From Janthinobacterium sp. (GTDB taxonomy: Bacteria > Pseudomonadota > Gammaproteobacteria > Burkholderiales > Burkholderiaceae_D), in the NCBI RefSeq assembly GCF_009923995.1, contig NZ_RFSK01000006.1:1-64000 (forward strand): 64,000 bases of DNA, read 5' to 3'. Of this stretch, positions 24,344-32,921 are shown one piece after another. Both the position numbers and the translations under genes were made by a program. Numbering within the stretch: the stretch's first letter is position 1; the number at the start of each line of letters is the position of its first letter. The notes beneath the pieces were generated by a model that had not been told where the DNA came from, did not search any database, and saw only the letters and a list, made by a program, of their open reading frames with translations.

Positions 24344-25639
24344 TTATTTCAGCAGGCCGGAGCGGCCCGGGTCCGGCATGCGGATGGCCACGATGAAGGA
24401 AATCAGGCACATGATGGTGACATACCAGTAGAAATAGTCTTCCACGTGCCAGGCCTTGAACTGCAGCGCCACGTATTCGGCCGAACCGCCGAAGACGGCG
24501 TTGGCCACCGCGTACGACAGGCCCACGCCCAGCGCGCGCACTTCGACGGGGAACATTTCCGCCTTGATCAAGCCGCTGATCGAGGTATAGAAGCTGATCA
24601 CGGCCAGGGCGATGATGATCAGGCCAAACGCCGCGTACGGGCTGCTCACGTCTTTCAGCGCATGCATGATGGGCAAGACGCACAGGGTGGCCAGGCCGCC
24701 GAAGAACAGCATCGAAGTGCGGCGGCCGATGCGGTCGGACAGGGCGCCGAAGACAGGCTGCAGCACCATGTAGACCAGCAGAGCGCAGGTCATGACGGCA
24801 CTGGCCGTCTTGGTATCCATGCCGGCCGTGTTGACCAGGTATTTCTGCATGTAGGTTGTGAAGGTGTAGAACACGAGCGAGCCGCCGGCCGTAAAGCCCA
24901 GCACGGTGATGAAGGCGCGCTTGTGCTTGAGCAAGCCGCGCAGGCTGCCCGCATCCTTGTCCTTGCGCTCGCTGGCCGTGGTCGTTTCCGTCAGCGATTT
25001 ACGCAGGTTCAGCGACACCAGGGCCGCCAGCGCGCCGCAGACGAAGGGAATGCGCCAGCCCCAGGCGCGCAATTCTTCCACCGTCAGCAGCTGCTGCAGG
25101 ACCACCAGCACCAGCAGCGCCAGCAGCTGGCCGCCGATCAGGGTCACGTACTGGAAGGAGGCAAAGAAGCCGCGCTTGCCCGATTCCGACACTTCGCTCA
25201 TGTAGGTGGCGCTGGTGCCGTATTCGCCGCCCACGGACAGGCCCTGGAACAGGCGCGCCACCAGCAGCAGGAACGGGGCGAAGGCGCCGATGGTGTCATA
25301 CGTCGGCATGACGGCGATCATCAGCGAGCCGCCGCACATCATCAGCACGGAAATCATCATCGACTGGCGGCGGCCGTATTTGTCGGCGATGCGGCCAAAC
25401 AGCCAGCCGCCCACGGGACGCATGAGGAAGCCGGCGGCAAAGATGCCGGCGGTCTGCAGCAGCTGGGTAGTCGGGTTGCCGGAAGGAAAGAAAGCGTGCG
25501 AGAAATACAGCGCGCAGAAGGAGTAAATGTAGAAGTCAAACCATTCGACCAGGTTACCGGAGGAAGCGCCAATGATGGCCTTGATGCGCTGCTGGGAAGT
25601 CAGCTGCGCAACGTCATGCGGAGTATCGTGGGATGTCAT
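24344..25639 (-). CDS. pcaT: MHS-family dicarboxylate transporter, PcaT/KgtP-like
   Basis: This proton-coupled symporter of 431 residues has 12 membrane segments. The MHS signatures are [51 protein letters not shown] and [11 protein letters not shown]. PcaT of pseudomonads and KgtP of E. coli belong here and carry beta-ketoadipate or alpha-ketoglutarate. Its position 174 bp downstream of pcaF on the same strand suggests beta-ketoadipate uptake. The start at 25639 (MTSHDTPHD) is preferred to one 20 codons upstream that begins in a less conserved leader. Substrate is inferred from context. Confidence 0.8.
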   Translation of the reverse strand: MTSHDTPHDVAQLTSQQRIKAIIGASSGNLVEWFDFYIYSFCALYFSHAFFPSGNPTTQLLQTAGIFAAGFLMRPVGGWLFGRIADKYGRRQSMMISVLMMCGGSLMIAVMPTYDTIGAFAPFLLLVARLFQGLSVGGEYGTSATYMSEVSESGKRGFFASFQYVTLIGGQLLALLVLVVLQQLLTVEELRAWGWRIPFVCGALAALVSLNLRKSLTETTTASERKDKDAGSLRGLLKHKRAFITVLGFTAGGSLVFYTFTTYMQKYLVNTAGMDTKTASAVMTCALLVYMVLQPVFGALSDRIGRRTSMLFFGGLATLCVLPIMHALKDVSSPYAAFGLIIIALAVISFYTSISGLIKAEMFPVEVRALGVGLSYAVANAVFGGSAEYVALQFKAWHVEDYFYWYVTIMCLISFIVAIRMPDPGRSGLLK

Positions 25640-25813
25640 ATCAGTCTTCTTGTCTTCAAAAAAACGGCTCGTGAGCCAGTGCCAGGCGGCCCGATACACA
25701 ACACTGGCCAGCCTGGTTTTGCATCATACGCCCTTGACCGGGATCAAAAAGCGGCCCGGCATACGGGTTAATACGTACTGCCGGCAACTTTTTTCACCTG
25801 CAGGCAGCTGGCC

Positions 25814-27016
25814 TCAGACGCGCTCGAGCACCAGCGCGATGCCCTGTCCCACGCCGATGCACATGGTACACAAGGCATAGCGCCCGCCCGTGCGGTGCAA
25901 TTGATTCACGGCCGTCATGGCCAGGCGCGCGCCGGACGCGCCCAGCGGATGGCCCAGGGCGATGGCGCCGCCGTTCGGGTTGACGCGCGCATCGTCGTCG
26001 CGCAGGCCCAACTGGCGCAGCACGGCCAGTCCCTGCGCGGCAAATGCTTCGTTCAGCTCGATGACGTCAAAGTCGGCCATCGTCAAGCCCGTCATGGCCA
26101 GCACTTTCAGGGTGGCGGGCGCGGGGCCGATGCCCATGATGCGGGGCGCCACGCCGGCCGTCGCCATGGCGACGACGCGGGCGCGGGGCGTCAGGCCAAA
26201 GCGGGCCGCATTGGCCTCGTCGGCCAGCAGCAGGGCGGCCGCGCCATCGTTGACGCCGGATGCGTTGCCGGCCGTGATCGTGCCATCCGCGCGCACGACG
26301 GGCTTGAGTTTCGACAATGTTTCCAGGGTGGTGGCGCGCGGGTGCTCGTCACGGACGACGACGAGGGGCTCGCCCTTCTTTTGCGCGATGGTGACGGGAC
26401 AGATTTCGCTGTCGAACACGCCCGCCTGCTGCGCCGCCAGGGCCTTGACCTGGCTGGCCAGGGCGAACGCATCCTGGTCAAGACGGCTGATGCCGAAGTC
26501 GGACGCCACGTTTTCCGCCGTTTCCGGCATCGAATCGACGCCATACTGCGCCTTCATCAGCGGATTGATGAAGCGCCAGCCGATGGTCGTGTCTTCCATT
26601 TTCATGCCGCGCGAAAAGGCGCTGTCCGCCTTGCCCATGACGAACGGGGCGCGGCTCATGCTTTCCACGCCGCCGGCGATCATCAGGCCCGCTTCGCCGC
26701 TGCGAATGAAGCGCGCGGCGCTGCCGACGGCATCCAGGCCCGAGCCGCACAGGCGGTTCAGGGTGGCGCCCGGCACGCTGTCGGGCAAGCCGGCCAGCAG
26801 GGCGGCCATGCGCGCCACGTTGCGGTTGTCCTCGCCCGCCTGGTTGGCGCAGCCGTACAGCACGTCCGTGACGGCGGCCCAGTCCACGTTCGGGTTGCGC
26901 GCCATCAAGGCGCGGATGGGCACGGCGCCCAGGTCATCGGCGCGCACGCCGGACAGGCTGCCGCCGTAGCGGCCAAACGGGGTGCGCTGCGCGTCGCAAA
27001 TGTAAGCGTGGGTCAT
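25814..27016 (-). CDS. pcaF: 3-oxoadipyl-CoA thiolase PcaF
   Basis: PcaF cleaves 3-oxoadipyl-CoA into succinyl-CoA and acetyl-CoA, the last step of the beta-ketoadipate pathway. The nucleophilic Cys lies in NRLCGSGLDAV at about residue 90. The C-terminal motifs are NEAFAAQGLAV, NPNGGAIALGHPLGASGAR and the second Cys in CTMCIGVGQG. FGRYGGSLSGVRADDLGAVP near the start is typical of PcaF rather than general acetyl-CoA thiolases. The 400-residue start at 27016 has GGAGGAAAG upstream. The gene follows pcaJ by 55 bp. Confidence 0.9.
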   Translation of the reverse strand: MTHAYICDAQRTPFGRYGGSLSGVRADDLGAVPIRALMARNPNVDWAAVTDVLYGCANQAGEDNRNVARMAALLAGLPDSVPGATLNRLCGSGLDAVGSAARFIRSGEAGLMIAGGVESMSRAPFVMGKADSAFSRGMKMEDTTIGWRFINPLMKAQYGVDSMPETAENVASDFGISRLDQDAFALASQVKALAAQQAGVFDSEICPVTIAQKKGEPLVVVRDEHPRATTLETLSKLKPVVRADGTITAGNASGVNDGAAALLLADEANAARFGLTPRARVVAMATAGVAPRIMGIGPAPATLKVLAMTGLTMADFDVIELNEAFAAQGLAVLRQLGLRDDDARVNPNGGAIALGHPLGASGARLAMTAVNQLHRTGGRYALCTMCIGVGQGIALVLERV

Positions 27017-27071
27017 GTTCTTTCCTCCAAGAAAGTGTATTGCGTATTGATGGTGACGTATTGATGCTGAA

Positions 27072-27713
27072 CTACCGTCCATCCGTCAGCGGCACGGCCG
27101 TCAAGGCCTGCAGCTGCTCGAAACTCAGGCCATCGACCAGTTCGACAACGGCGGCGCCGGCGGGCGACAGGTCGATGACGGCCAGGTCGCTGTAGATGCG
27201 GCTGACGCAGGCTATGCCCGTGAGCGGATACGTGCAGGCCTGTACCAGCTTGCTTTCACCCGTCTTGGTCAGCAATTCCATCATGACCCAGGTTTTCTTC
27301 GCGCCGATGGCCAGGTCCATGGCGCCGCCCACGGCGGGGATGGCGTCCGGCGCGCCCGTGTGCCAGTTGGCCAGGTCACCCGTGGCGGACACCTGGAAGG
27401 CGCCCAGCACGCAGATGTCCAGGTGGCCGCCGCGCATCATGGCGAAGCTGTCCGCATGGTGGAAATAGCTGCCGCCCGGCAGCAGGGTGACGGGCTGCTT
27501 GCCCGCATTGATCAGATCGTAGTCTTCCTCGCCCGGCGCGGGCGCGGGGCCCATGCCGATCACGCCGTTTTCGCTGTGCAGGATGATGTCCGCGCCGGCC
27601 GGCAAGTGGTTCGCCACCAGGGTCGGCAAGCCGATGCCCAGGTTGACGACACTGCCTTCGTGGATATCGGCCGCCACGCGGGCCGCCATCTGGTCTCGAT
27701 TCCATTTATTCAT
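27072..27713 (-). CDS. pcaJ: 3-oxoadipate CoA-transferase subunit B
   Basis: This is the beta subunit of the transferase that moves CoA from succinyl-CoA to beta-ketoadipate. It has 213 residues. GIGLPTLVANHLP near the start and the catalytic Glu in LHSENGVIGMGPAP at about residue 50 mark the SCOT beta family. The start at 27713 (MNKWNRDQMAARVA) has GAGGAG-like sequence upstream. It follows pcaI by 10 bp. The subunit pair could also be a 3-oxoacid (acetoacetate) transferase, but the pcaF neighbour and divergent pcaR favour the oxoadipate role. Confidence 0.88.
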   Translation of the reverse strand: MNKWNRDQMAARVAADIHEGSVVNLGIGLPTLVANHLPAGADIILHSENGVIGMGPAPAPGEEDYDLINAGKQPVTLLPGGSYFHHADSFAMMRGGHLDICVLGAFQVSATGDLANWHTGAPDAIPAVGGAMDLAIGAKKTWVMMELLTKTGESKLVQACTYPLTGIACVSRIYSDLAVIDLSPAGAAVVELVDGLSFEQLQALTAVPLTDGR

Positions 27714-27723
27714 TTGATACTCC

Positions 27724-28422
27724 TCAAGCGGCTTTGAAGCCGGCGGGGCCGGTGGCCGTGCGTGGCACTTGCACGATGCGCTGCACGAACAGGCCCGGCG
27801 TGATGACGTGTTCCGGATCGATGCTGCCCAGCTCGGCAACTTCATGCACGGAAGCAATGCTGACTTTGGCGGCCATGGCCATGATGGGGCCGAAGTTGCG
27901 CGCCGTCTTGCGGTAGGTCAGGTTGCCCCAGCGGTCGCCCTGCTCCGCCTTGATCAGGGCGAAATCGGCGTGGATGGGCGACTCGAACACATACATGCGG
28001 CCGTCGATCTCGCGCGTTTCCTTGCCCTTGGCCAGGTCCGTGCCATAGCCCGTGGGCGTGAAAAAGCCGCCGATGCCGGCGCCGGCGGCGCGGATGCGCT
28101 CGGCCAGGTTCCCCTGCGGCACCAGTTCAAGCTCCAGCTTGCCCGCGCGGTACAGGGCGTCGAAGACGTGGGAATCGGCCTGGCGGGGGAAGGAACAGAT
28201 GATCTTGCGCACCTGCCCGTTTTTCAGCAGGGCGGCCAGGCCCGTGTCGCCATTGCCCGCATTATTGTTGACGATGACGAGGTCGCGCGCGCCCTGGGCG
28301 ATCAGGCCGTCGATCAGCTCGGCCGGCTGGCCCGCGCCGCCGAAGCCGCCAATCATGACGGTGGCGCCATCGTGGATATCGGCCAGCGCCTCTAGGACGC
28401 TGGTACGCAGTTTGTCGATCAT
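27724..28422 (-). CDS. pcaI: 3-oxoadipate CoA-transferase subunit A
   Basis: This is the alpha subunit of the same transferase, 232 residues. The glycine-rich CoA-binding stretch GGFGGAGQPAELIDGL is at about residue 26. DLVIVNNNAGNGDTG and KIICSFPRQADS follow. The start at 28422 (MIDKLRTS) has GGAGGAG six bases upstream; another Met two codons earlier sits too close to that site. It is the first gene of the minus-strand pcaI-pcaJ-pcaF(-pcaT) unit. Its promoter holds the PcaR-like site at 28457. Confidence 0.88.
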   Translation of the reverse strand: MIDKLRTSVLEALADIHDGATVMIGGFGGAGQPAELIDGLIAQGARDLVIVNNNAGNGDTGLAALLKNGQVRKIICSFPRQADSHVFDALYRAGKLELELVPQGNLAERIRAAGAGIGGFFTPTGYGTDLAKGKETREIDGRMYVFESPIHADFALIKAEQGDRWGNLTYRKTARNFGPIMAMAAKVSIASVHEVAELGSIDPEHVITPGLFVQRIVQVPRTATGPAGFKAA

Positions 28423-28456
28423 TGCCATCTCCTCCCAATCACACCATCGGTTATTT

Positions 28457-28471
28457 GTTCGCATAACGAAC
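28457..28471. promoter_or_regulatory. Probable PcaR operator
   Basis: GTTCGCATAACGAAC is a 15-bp site with inverted arms GTTCG/CGAAC. From memory it is close to the 15-bp site described for PcaR at the Pseudomonas putida pcaI promoter. It lies in the 164-bp divergent region between pcaI and pcaR, 34 bp before the pcaI start. Confidence 0.7.
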
Positions 28472-28586
28472 AAATATTCGTATTTAGAACTTATTCGTGA
28501 GAATATGCCTGTTCGAGGCGCTTGTCAATTTGCCGTTTTTGCCAGCGCCATGGCTATAATTGCCACCTTGATCAATTGGAATTCCC

Positions 28587-29414
28587 ATGAGCGCACGCCG
28601 CAGCACCGACCTTTCCGCCGAAGACCCCCTCGATGCCGATGCCGCGCCCCGTCCCGGCGACAGCTATGTGCAATCGTTCGCGCGGGGCCTGGCCGTCTTG
28701 CGCAGCTTTGGCGCCGACGCGCCGCAGCAGACCCTGAGCGAAGTGGCGGAGCGGGCGCAGTTGACGCGCGCGGGGGCGCGGCGCATCCTGCACACCTTGC
28801 TGCATCTGGGTTACGTGGAAGCGGATGGACGGCTTTTCCGCCTGACGCCCAAGGTGCTCGACCTCGGCTACGCCTATTTGTCGTCCTTGCCCGTGTGGAC
28901 GCAGGCGCAGCCGCTGCTGGAAGAATTGATGCAGGCCTTGCGCCAGTCGTGCTCGGCCACGGTGCTCGACGGCGACGACATCGTCTACGTCGTGCGCCTG
29001 TCCGCGCACCGCACCATGTCGATCAACCTGGGCATCGGCAGCCGCCTGCCCGCCTACTGCACGTCGATGGGACGGGTATTGCTGTCGGGCCTGGCGCCCG
29101 ACGTGCTGCGCGAACGGCTGTCGAAGATGGCACTGCTGAAGATCACGCCGGCGACCAAGGTCGATATCGACGTCCTGATGGAAGAGATTGCCCAAGTGCG
29201 GCGCCAGGGCTGGTGCCTGGTGCAGGAAGAACTGGAACAGGGCCTGATCGCCCTGGCCGCGCCCGTGTTCGACCGGGCCGGCAAGGTGGTGGCGGCGATC
29301 AATGTCAGTGGCCAGACGGCGGGGCCGTCCGTGGCCCACCTGCTGGAACACAGCCTGCCGAAACTGCTCGATACGGCCAGCCGGGTCAGCGCCCTCGTGC
29401 GGGTGCAGCAGTAA
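28587..29414 (+). CDS. pcaR: IclR-family activator PcaR
   Basis: This 275-residue cytoplasmic regulator has an IclR winged helix at about residues 28-90 (YVQSFARGLAVLRSFG, then TLSEVAERAQLTRAGARRIL). The effector-binding domain shows CSATVLDGDDIVYVVR, GSRLPAYCTSMGRVLLS and AAPVFDRAGKVVAAINVS. This is the PcaR/PobR subgroup, which responds to beta-ketoadipate. It is divergent from pcaIJF. Three bp separate its stop from that of the convergent chaN-like gene. Confidence 0.88.
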   Translation: MSARRSTDLSAEDPLDADAAPRPGDSYVQSFARGLAVLRSFGADAPQQTLSEVAERAQLTRAGARRILHTLLHLGYVEADGRLFRLTPKVLDLGYAYLSSLPVWTQAQPLLEELMQALRQSCSATVLDGDDIVYVVRLSAHRTMSINLGIGSRLPAYCTSMGRVLLSGLAPDVLRERLSKMALLKITPATKVDIDVLMEEIAQVRRQGWCLVQEELEQGLIALAAPVFDRAGKVVAAINVSGQTAGPSVAHLLEHSLPKLLDTASRVSALVRVQQ

Positions 29415-29417
29415 TAG

Positions 29418-30275
29418 TTATTTTTTGAACTTCGCGCACGGGTCCGGACGGGCCTGGGCCGGCATGGTTTGCGTCAGGTCAAACTCGCCCGGATAGGCGG
29501 CAGCGCCCTGCTCCAGGTAGCCGATGCTGCGCACCGTCAGTTGCGGATCGGCCAGCTTCAGCCAGCGGGGCACGCCGAGATCCTTGCGCACGTGCTCATT
29601 GCCGGCGATCAGCACGACGTCGCGCGGCGCCTGGTCGCGGATCAGCTTGGCCATCCAGATATCGCGCGCCACCTGGGCGTTGACGACACCGCCAACCATC
29701 ATGTCGGGCAGCATGTTGCAGCGGGCCGCCTGGACTTCCTTCTGTTGCCCTTCCACGATGTCGGCCGGCACGGGCGCGGCCAGGTAGGTGCTCACCATGG
29801 CGGGCGGCATGGACCACCGGATGCCGTCGCGCACGATGCGCGACGCGTCGGCCGGCGACAGGCCGGCGGCCACCAGGGGCAGCTGGTAGCTGATGGCCAG
29901 GTCCAGCACGGGGCGGTACAAGCTCCAGTCCCAGCGTGGCTGCTCCATCACGCGGATGATGCAGTCGGGGTCGGCGCAGTCGCGCGCGGCGCGCGTCAGC
30001 AGGGCCTGGTTCTCGCGGTCGAACTGCTCCATGACGATCACGGGACGCCAGCCGGCGGCCAGGCGGCGCTGCAGCTCCGCCACGCGCAGGCGGTGGCCTT
30101 GCGCATTGTCATGCACTTCGCCCAGCAGCAGCACTTGCGGATTGGGCAAGGTGTCGGCCACGGGCACGGGCGCCGGCGGCGCGTCCTTCTTCAGCAAGCT
30201 GCCGCAGGCGGCCAGCAGCAGGGCGCTGCACAGCAGGGCCGCGCAGGCACTCGTTCGTTGCATTACGGTCTTCAT
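29418..30275 (-). CDS. ChaN-like lipoprotein (DUF399)
   Basis: This 285-residue lipoprotein has a lipobox LLAACG, giving an N-terminal lipid-anchored Cys at about residue 25. The family motif LLLGEVHDNAQGHRLRV, then VIVMEQFDRENQALL and VLIAGNEHVRKDLGVP, match the ChaN family, which binds haem and is linked to iron uptake in some bacteria. The haem-binding Tyr cannot be assigned here. It converges on pcaR and is probably monocistronic. Confidence 0.82.
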   Translation of the reverse strand: MKTVMQRTSACAALLCSALLLAACGSLLKKDAPPAPVPVADTLPNPQVLLLGEVHDNAQGHRLRVAELQRRLAAGWRPVIVMEQFDRENQALLTRAARDCADPDCIIRVMEQPRWDWSLYRPVLDLAISYQLPLVAAGLSPADASRIVRDGIRWSMPPAMVSTYLAAPVPADIVEGQQKEVQAARCNMLPDMMVGGVVNAQVARDIWMAKLIRDQAPRDVVLIAGNEHVRKDLGVPRWLKLADPQLTVRSIGYLEQGAAAYPGEFDLTQTMPAQARPDPCAKFKK

Positions 30276-30319
30276 GGTATTCGGGCATCCTGAATGGCAA
30301 TGCGCCAGATTGTACCGTT

Positions 30320-30751
30320 TCAGGCCGGCGCCGGCGCCCTGCGGCGCTCCAGCACTTCAAAGACGGCCATGCCGGCCAGCATGGCGCCGACGAATAGCCA
30401 CGCCTTCGGCTGGCCCGCCAGCAGGGACACGAGGGCGGGGCCGGGACAGAAGCCGGCGATGCCCCAGCCCGCGCCAAAAGCCAGACTGCCCAGCAGCAAG
30501 CGCCGGTCGATGCGCCGTGCCGCCGGCAACTGCATGGGTTCGCCCAGCAGCGCGGTCGCGCGCCGGCGCGCCAGCCAGAAGGCGGGCATGGCCACGCCGA
30601 TGGCACTGCCCATCACCAGCGCCAGCGACGGGTCCCAGGCGCCGGCCAGGTCGAGGAAACCGAGCACCTTGGCCGGGTTGCCCATGCCGGAAACGAGCAG
30701 GCCCAGTCCAAAGACGAAGCCGCTCAACAGGGAAAGGATCAGTTTGCTCAT
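30320..30751 (-). CDS. YeeE/YedE-type permease half (DUF6691-like)
   Basis: This 143-residue inner-membrane protein has about four membrane segments and the pattern [32 protein letters not shown], then [21 protein letters not shown]. The conserved Cys in GFCPGPA is characteristic of the YeeE/YedE sulfur-transport family (thiosulfate or sulfide species). The start overlaps the stop of the preceding half gene by four bases (ATGA), so both halves are made in step and probably form one transporter. Confidence 0.85.
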   Translation of the reverse strand: MSKLILSLLSGFVFGLGLLVSGMGNPAKVLGFLDLAGAWDPSLALVMGSAIGVAMPAFWLARRRATALLGEPMQLPAARRIDRRLLLGSLAFGAGWGIAGFCPGPALVSLLAGQPKAWLFVGAMLAGMAVFEVLERRRAPAPA

Positions 30752-31173
30752 ACGTGGCGCAGCAGGTAGACGGTAAGGAAGCCGGCCGCCATGAAGGCGC
30801 ACGTGGCCGCCAGCGAACGGGGAGACAGGCGCGACAGGCCGCATACGCCGTGGCCGCTCGTGCAGCCGGCGCCATAGCGCACGCCCACGCCGACCAGCAG
30901 GCCCGCCACGATCAGGGCCGGCGTGCCCGCGTCGATCTGCACCGCCGGCAGGGCTTGCCACAGCCGGTACAGCAGGGGCGTGGCGACGAGACCGGCAAGA
31001 AAGGCGATGCGCCAGCCCACGTCGCCACGGCGCGGACGCAGCAGGCCGCCGAGAATGCCGCTGATGCCGGCGATGCGGCCATTGAACAGGATCAACAGCG
31101 CAGCGGCCAGGCCGATCAGCATGCCGCCCGCCAGCGCCGTCCACGGCGTAAAGTGCTGCCAGTCTATGCTCAT
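30748..31173 (-). CDS. YeeE/YedE-type permease half
   Basis: This is the 141-residue companion of the preceding permease. It shows [34 protein letters not shown] and the Cys-bearing [25 protein letters not shown] with three membrane segments. The [10 protein letters not shown] motif is conserved in YeeE-type thiosulfate importers. It starts 8 bp after the ArsR-type regulator stop, so regulator and permease halves form one operon. Confidence 0.86.
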   Translation of the reverse strand: MSIDWQHFTPWTALAGGMLIGLAAALLILFNGRIAGISGILGGLLRPRRGDVGWRIAFLAGLVATPLLYRLWQALPAVQIDAGTPALIVAGLLVGVGVRYGAGCTSGHGVCGLSRLSPRSLAATCAFMAAGFLTVYLLRHV

Positions 31174-31181
31174 GGCAGTGT

Positions 31182-31526
31182 TCAGTCCGCTTCGTCGTTG
31201 AACGGGGCGCGCGGCGCGCAGAATTGCGCGTACAGCACTTGCAGCACGGCCAGCACGGGCGGGCTGGCGACACGGTAATAAATCTGCTTGCCGTCGCGGC
31301 GCGTGGCCACCAGCATTTCTTCACGCAGCACGCCCAGCTGTTGCGACAGGGTCGGCTGGCCGATGCCCACTTTTTGCTCCAGGTCGCTGACACAATGTTC
31401 GCCCTGCGACAGCTGGCACAGCAGCATCAAACGGTCGGCATTGCCCATGGCCTTGAGCAGCGAACTGGCTTTATAGGCCGCGCCGCGCATAGCGTCGAGG
31501 TTGTAATCGGTCTGTTGCGTTTCCAT
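31182..31526 (-). CDS. ArsR-family regulator, BigR/SqrR-like
   Basis: This 114-residue winged-helix repressor has [19 protein letters not shown], the recognition helix [16 protein letters not shown] and the wing [13 protein letters not shown]. Cysteines at about 37, 44 and 103 are placed like those of BigR/SqrR persulfide sensors, where two Cys form a (poly)sulfide bridge that releases DNA. Those proteins commonly control YeeE-type permeases and sulfide-detoxifying enzymes. Here only the permease halves follow; no persulfide dioxygenase or rhodanese lies nearby. The metal-binding box of classical ArsR is absent. Confidence 0.83.
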   Translation of the reverse strand: METQQTDYNLDAMRGAAYKASSLLKAMGNADRLMLLCQLSQGEHCVSDLEQKVGIGQPTLSQQLGVLREEMLVATRRDGKQIYYRVASPPVLAVLQVLYAQFCAPRAPFNDEAD

Positions 31527-31566
31527 CGTGCCCTCCCACAGGCGGTAGCGTTAAACATCGGCGATA

Positions 31567-31592
31567 AACAATATACTAATCAATATATTGTT
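31567..31592. promoter_or_regulatory. Probable operator of the BigR-like repressor
   Basis: AACAATATA (31567-31575) is inverted as TATATTGTT (31584-31592) with an 8-bp spacer, 41 bp upstream of the regulator start. AT-rich dyads of this kind are the usual BigR binding sites. Confidence 0.7.
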
Positions 31593-31858
31593 TTCCTGCT
31601 GGCGATTCGAACAAAAAAACAACAGTGTTTTTTGTCCGATAGCGTGCTCATGCAAAGTGCGCGGCAGCGATTATGTTCACACTATCAAAATGACAAATAT
31701 TCGTAATAAAGTGAAAATATACGTATCAAAATTGTCACGAACTGTGCTGTAATAAGAAGTCGTCCGAAAAATCGTGATACGCCCCCGTACAGGCGCATTG
31801 TCCGTCCACGCGCAAGCCGGTTTCGGCTGCGCTGCACGGTGAACACAGGGAGATCAAG

Positions 31859-32266
31859 ATGGGAATACTGCAGCCGCTCTGCGTCGCCGTACTGGCGCTG
31901 TCGGCCAGTGCATGGAGCGCAGCGGCAGTCAGCGACGCCACGGCCGGCAAGCTGCAAGACGCCGGCGAACGCATCACAATCGATGAAAGCATCAGCTTGA
32001 ATAATAATCCCGGCTGGGAAACGCCGGACTTGCCGTATGCGCGCCTGCTGGCCAGCAGCACCAGCACATCCGCGGCGCCGCACTGGAGCAGCGGCCCGCG
32101 CCATGGCGCGCTGGCTCCGGCCAAGCCTCTCGCGGCAGCGCCCGCCCAACAAGCCAGCGCACCGGCGCCCGTGCCCGAAGCGAGCATGGTGTCGATGCTC
32201 CTGGTGGGCATGGGTTTGCTGGCCTTGAGCGTCCATGGTGAAAAACAGGAAAAATTCGATAACTGA
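31859..32266 (+). CDS. Small secreted protein with PEP-CTERM-like anchor
   Basis: This 135-residue protein has a signal peptide (MGILQPLCVAVLALSASAWS, cleaved near SAAAV), a low-complexity Ser/Ala/Pro region, and a C-terminal VPEASMVSMLLVGMGLLAL followed by a polar tail. The VPE motif, hydrophobic helix and tail match the PEP-CTERM sorting signal handled by exosortase, except that the usual basic tail is replaced by HGEKQEKFDN. The role is unknown. A GGGA-like site (AGGGAGATCAAG) precedes the ATG. It is monocistronic, with a strong terminator 34 bp after the stop. Confidence 0.65.
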   Translation: MGILQPLCVAVLALSASAWSAAAVSDATAGKLQDAGERITIDESISLNNNPGWETPDLPYARLLASSTSTSAAPHWSSGPRHGALAPAKPLAAAPAQQASAPAPVPEASMVSMLLVGMGLLALSVHGEKQEKFDN

Positions 32267-32299
32267 ACCGATTCCAGCGTCGCCACGCCGCCGCTGAAA

Positions 32300-32330
32300 G
32301 AACATTCCGCCTCGCGCGGAATGTTCTTTT
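32300..32330 (+). terminator. Terminator of the PEP-CTERM-like gene
   Basis: GAACATTCCGC (32300-32310) pairs perfectly with GCGGAATGTTC (32316-32326) and is followed by a T-run. The plus-strand side faces the convergent mini-gene at 32344. Confidence 0.85.
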
Positions 32331-32343
32331 TCAGGCCCCGCGC

Positions 32344-32523
32344 CTACTTGTCCAGCAGGCGGCAGACCCGTTCAATATTGCCCACTGGCATACCCGATTT
32401 CAGCGCCCGCGCGATGCAGCCCGCCTTGTCGGGCCCGGAGGCCGAGATGAGGAAGAACGCGGTCAGTACCGCGCTGATGGCGACGAGCACGATCAGGACG
32501 CCTTTGACGATATCCCAGTTCAT
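32344..32523 (-). CDS. Unrecognised 59-residue membrane protein
   Basis: The reading frame begins MNWDIVKGVLIVLVAISAV, continues with one hydrophobic helix to about residue 26, then a short soluble tail with two Cys (about residues 36 and 54) and ends CRLLDK. It overlaps the DUF3224 gene stop by four bases (ATGA), which argues for real translation. It is the last gene of the DUF1697-DUF3224 set, faces the terminator at 32300, and has no recognisable family. Confidence 0.65.
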   Translation of the reverse strand: MNWDIVKGVLIVLVAISAVLTAFFLISASGPDKAGCIARALKSGMPVGNIERVCRLLDK

Positions 32524-32921
32524 TGCGTCGCTACAATTTCGTACGTGAAATCATAGTAATGCTTGCCCGCATCGATGCGGATGGCCAGGCTGCCAGACAG
32601 CCCCTGCAACTGGCCCGTGCCCGTGTCGGGCACCACTGTGACCGACAGCGTGGGCGTGCCGCGCGCCATGCTGCCGCTGTGCTGCAGGTAAAAGCTGCCC
32701 TGCAGGCCGTCCAGGCTGCCTTCTACCCGTTCCAGCGCCACGTAGCCGGCCGAGCCGGCCACGCCGGCGCGCACGCTGAGCATCTCGCCCTGCCCGCTGG
32801 CCTCAAGCGGGCCGTGATAGCGCTTGTCGAGCGACAAGCGCCCCAGTCCCGACTGCGCCGCCGTGGCCGACAAGGCTTCCGTGGCCAGCGTGACGTCGAA
32901 TTCTCCCGTAATGTGCGGCAT
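32520..32921 (-). CDS. DUF3224 domain protein
   Basis: This 133-residue protein has the DUF3224 (allene-oxide-cyclase-like barrel) pattern: GRLSLDKRYHGPLEASGQGEM, VALERVEGSLDGLQGSFYLQHS and LQGLSGSLAIRI. Enzymatic role is unknown. Two ATG codons sit in tandem. The second, at 32921, lies five bases after AGGAG, and both overlap the upstream DUF1697 stop. It is coupled at its end to the 59-residue membrane protein. Confidence 0.78.
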   Translation of the reverse strand: MPHITGEFDVTLATEALSATAAQSGLGRLSLDKRYHGPLEASGQGEMLSVRAGVAGSAGYVALERVEGSLDGLQGSFYLQHSGSMARGTPTLSVTVVPDTGTGQLQGLSGSLAIRIDAGKHYYDFTYEIVATQ

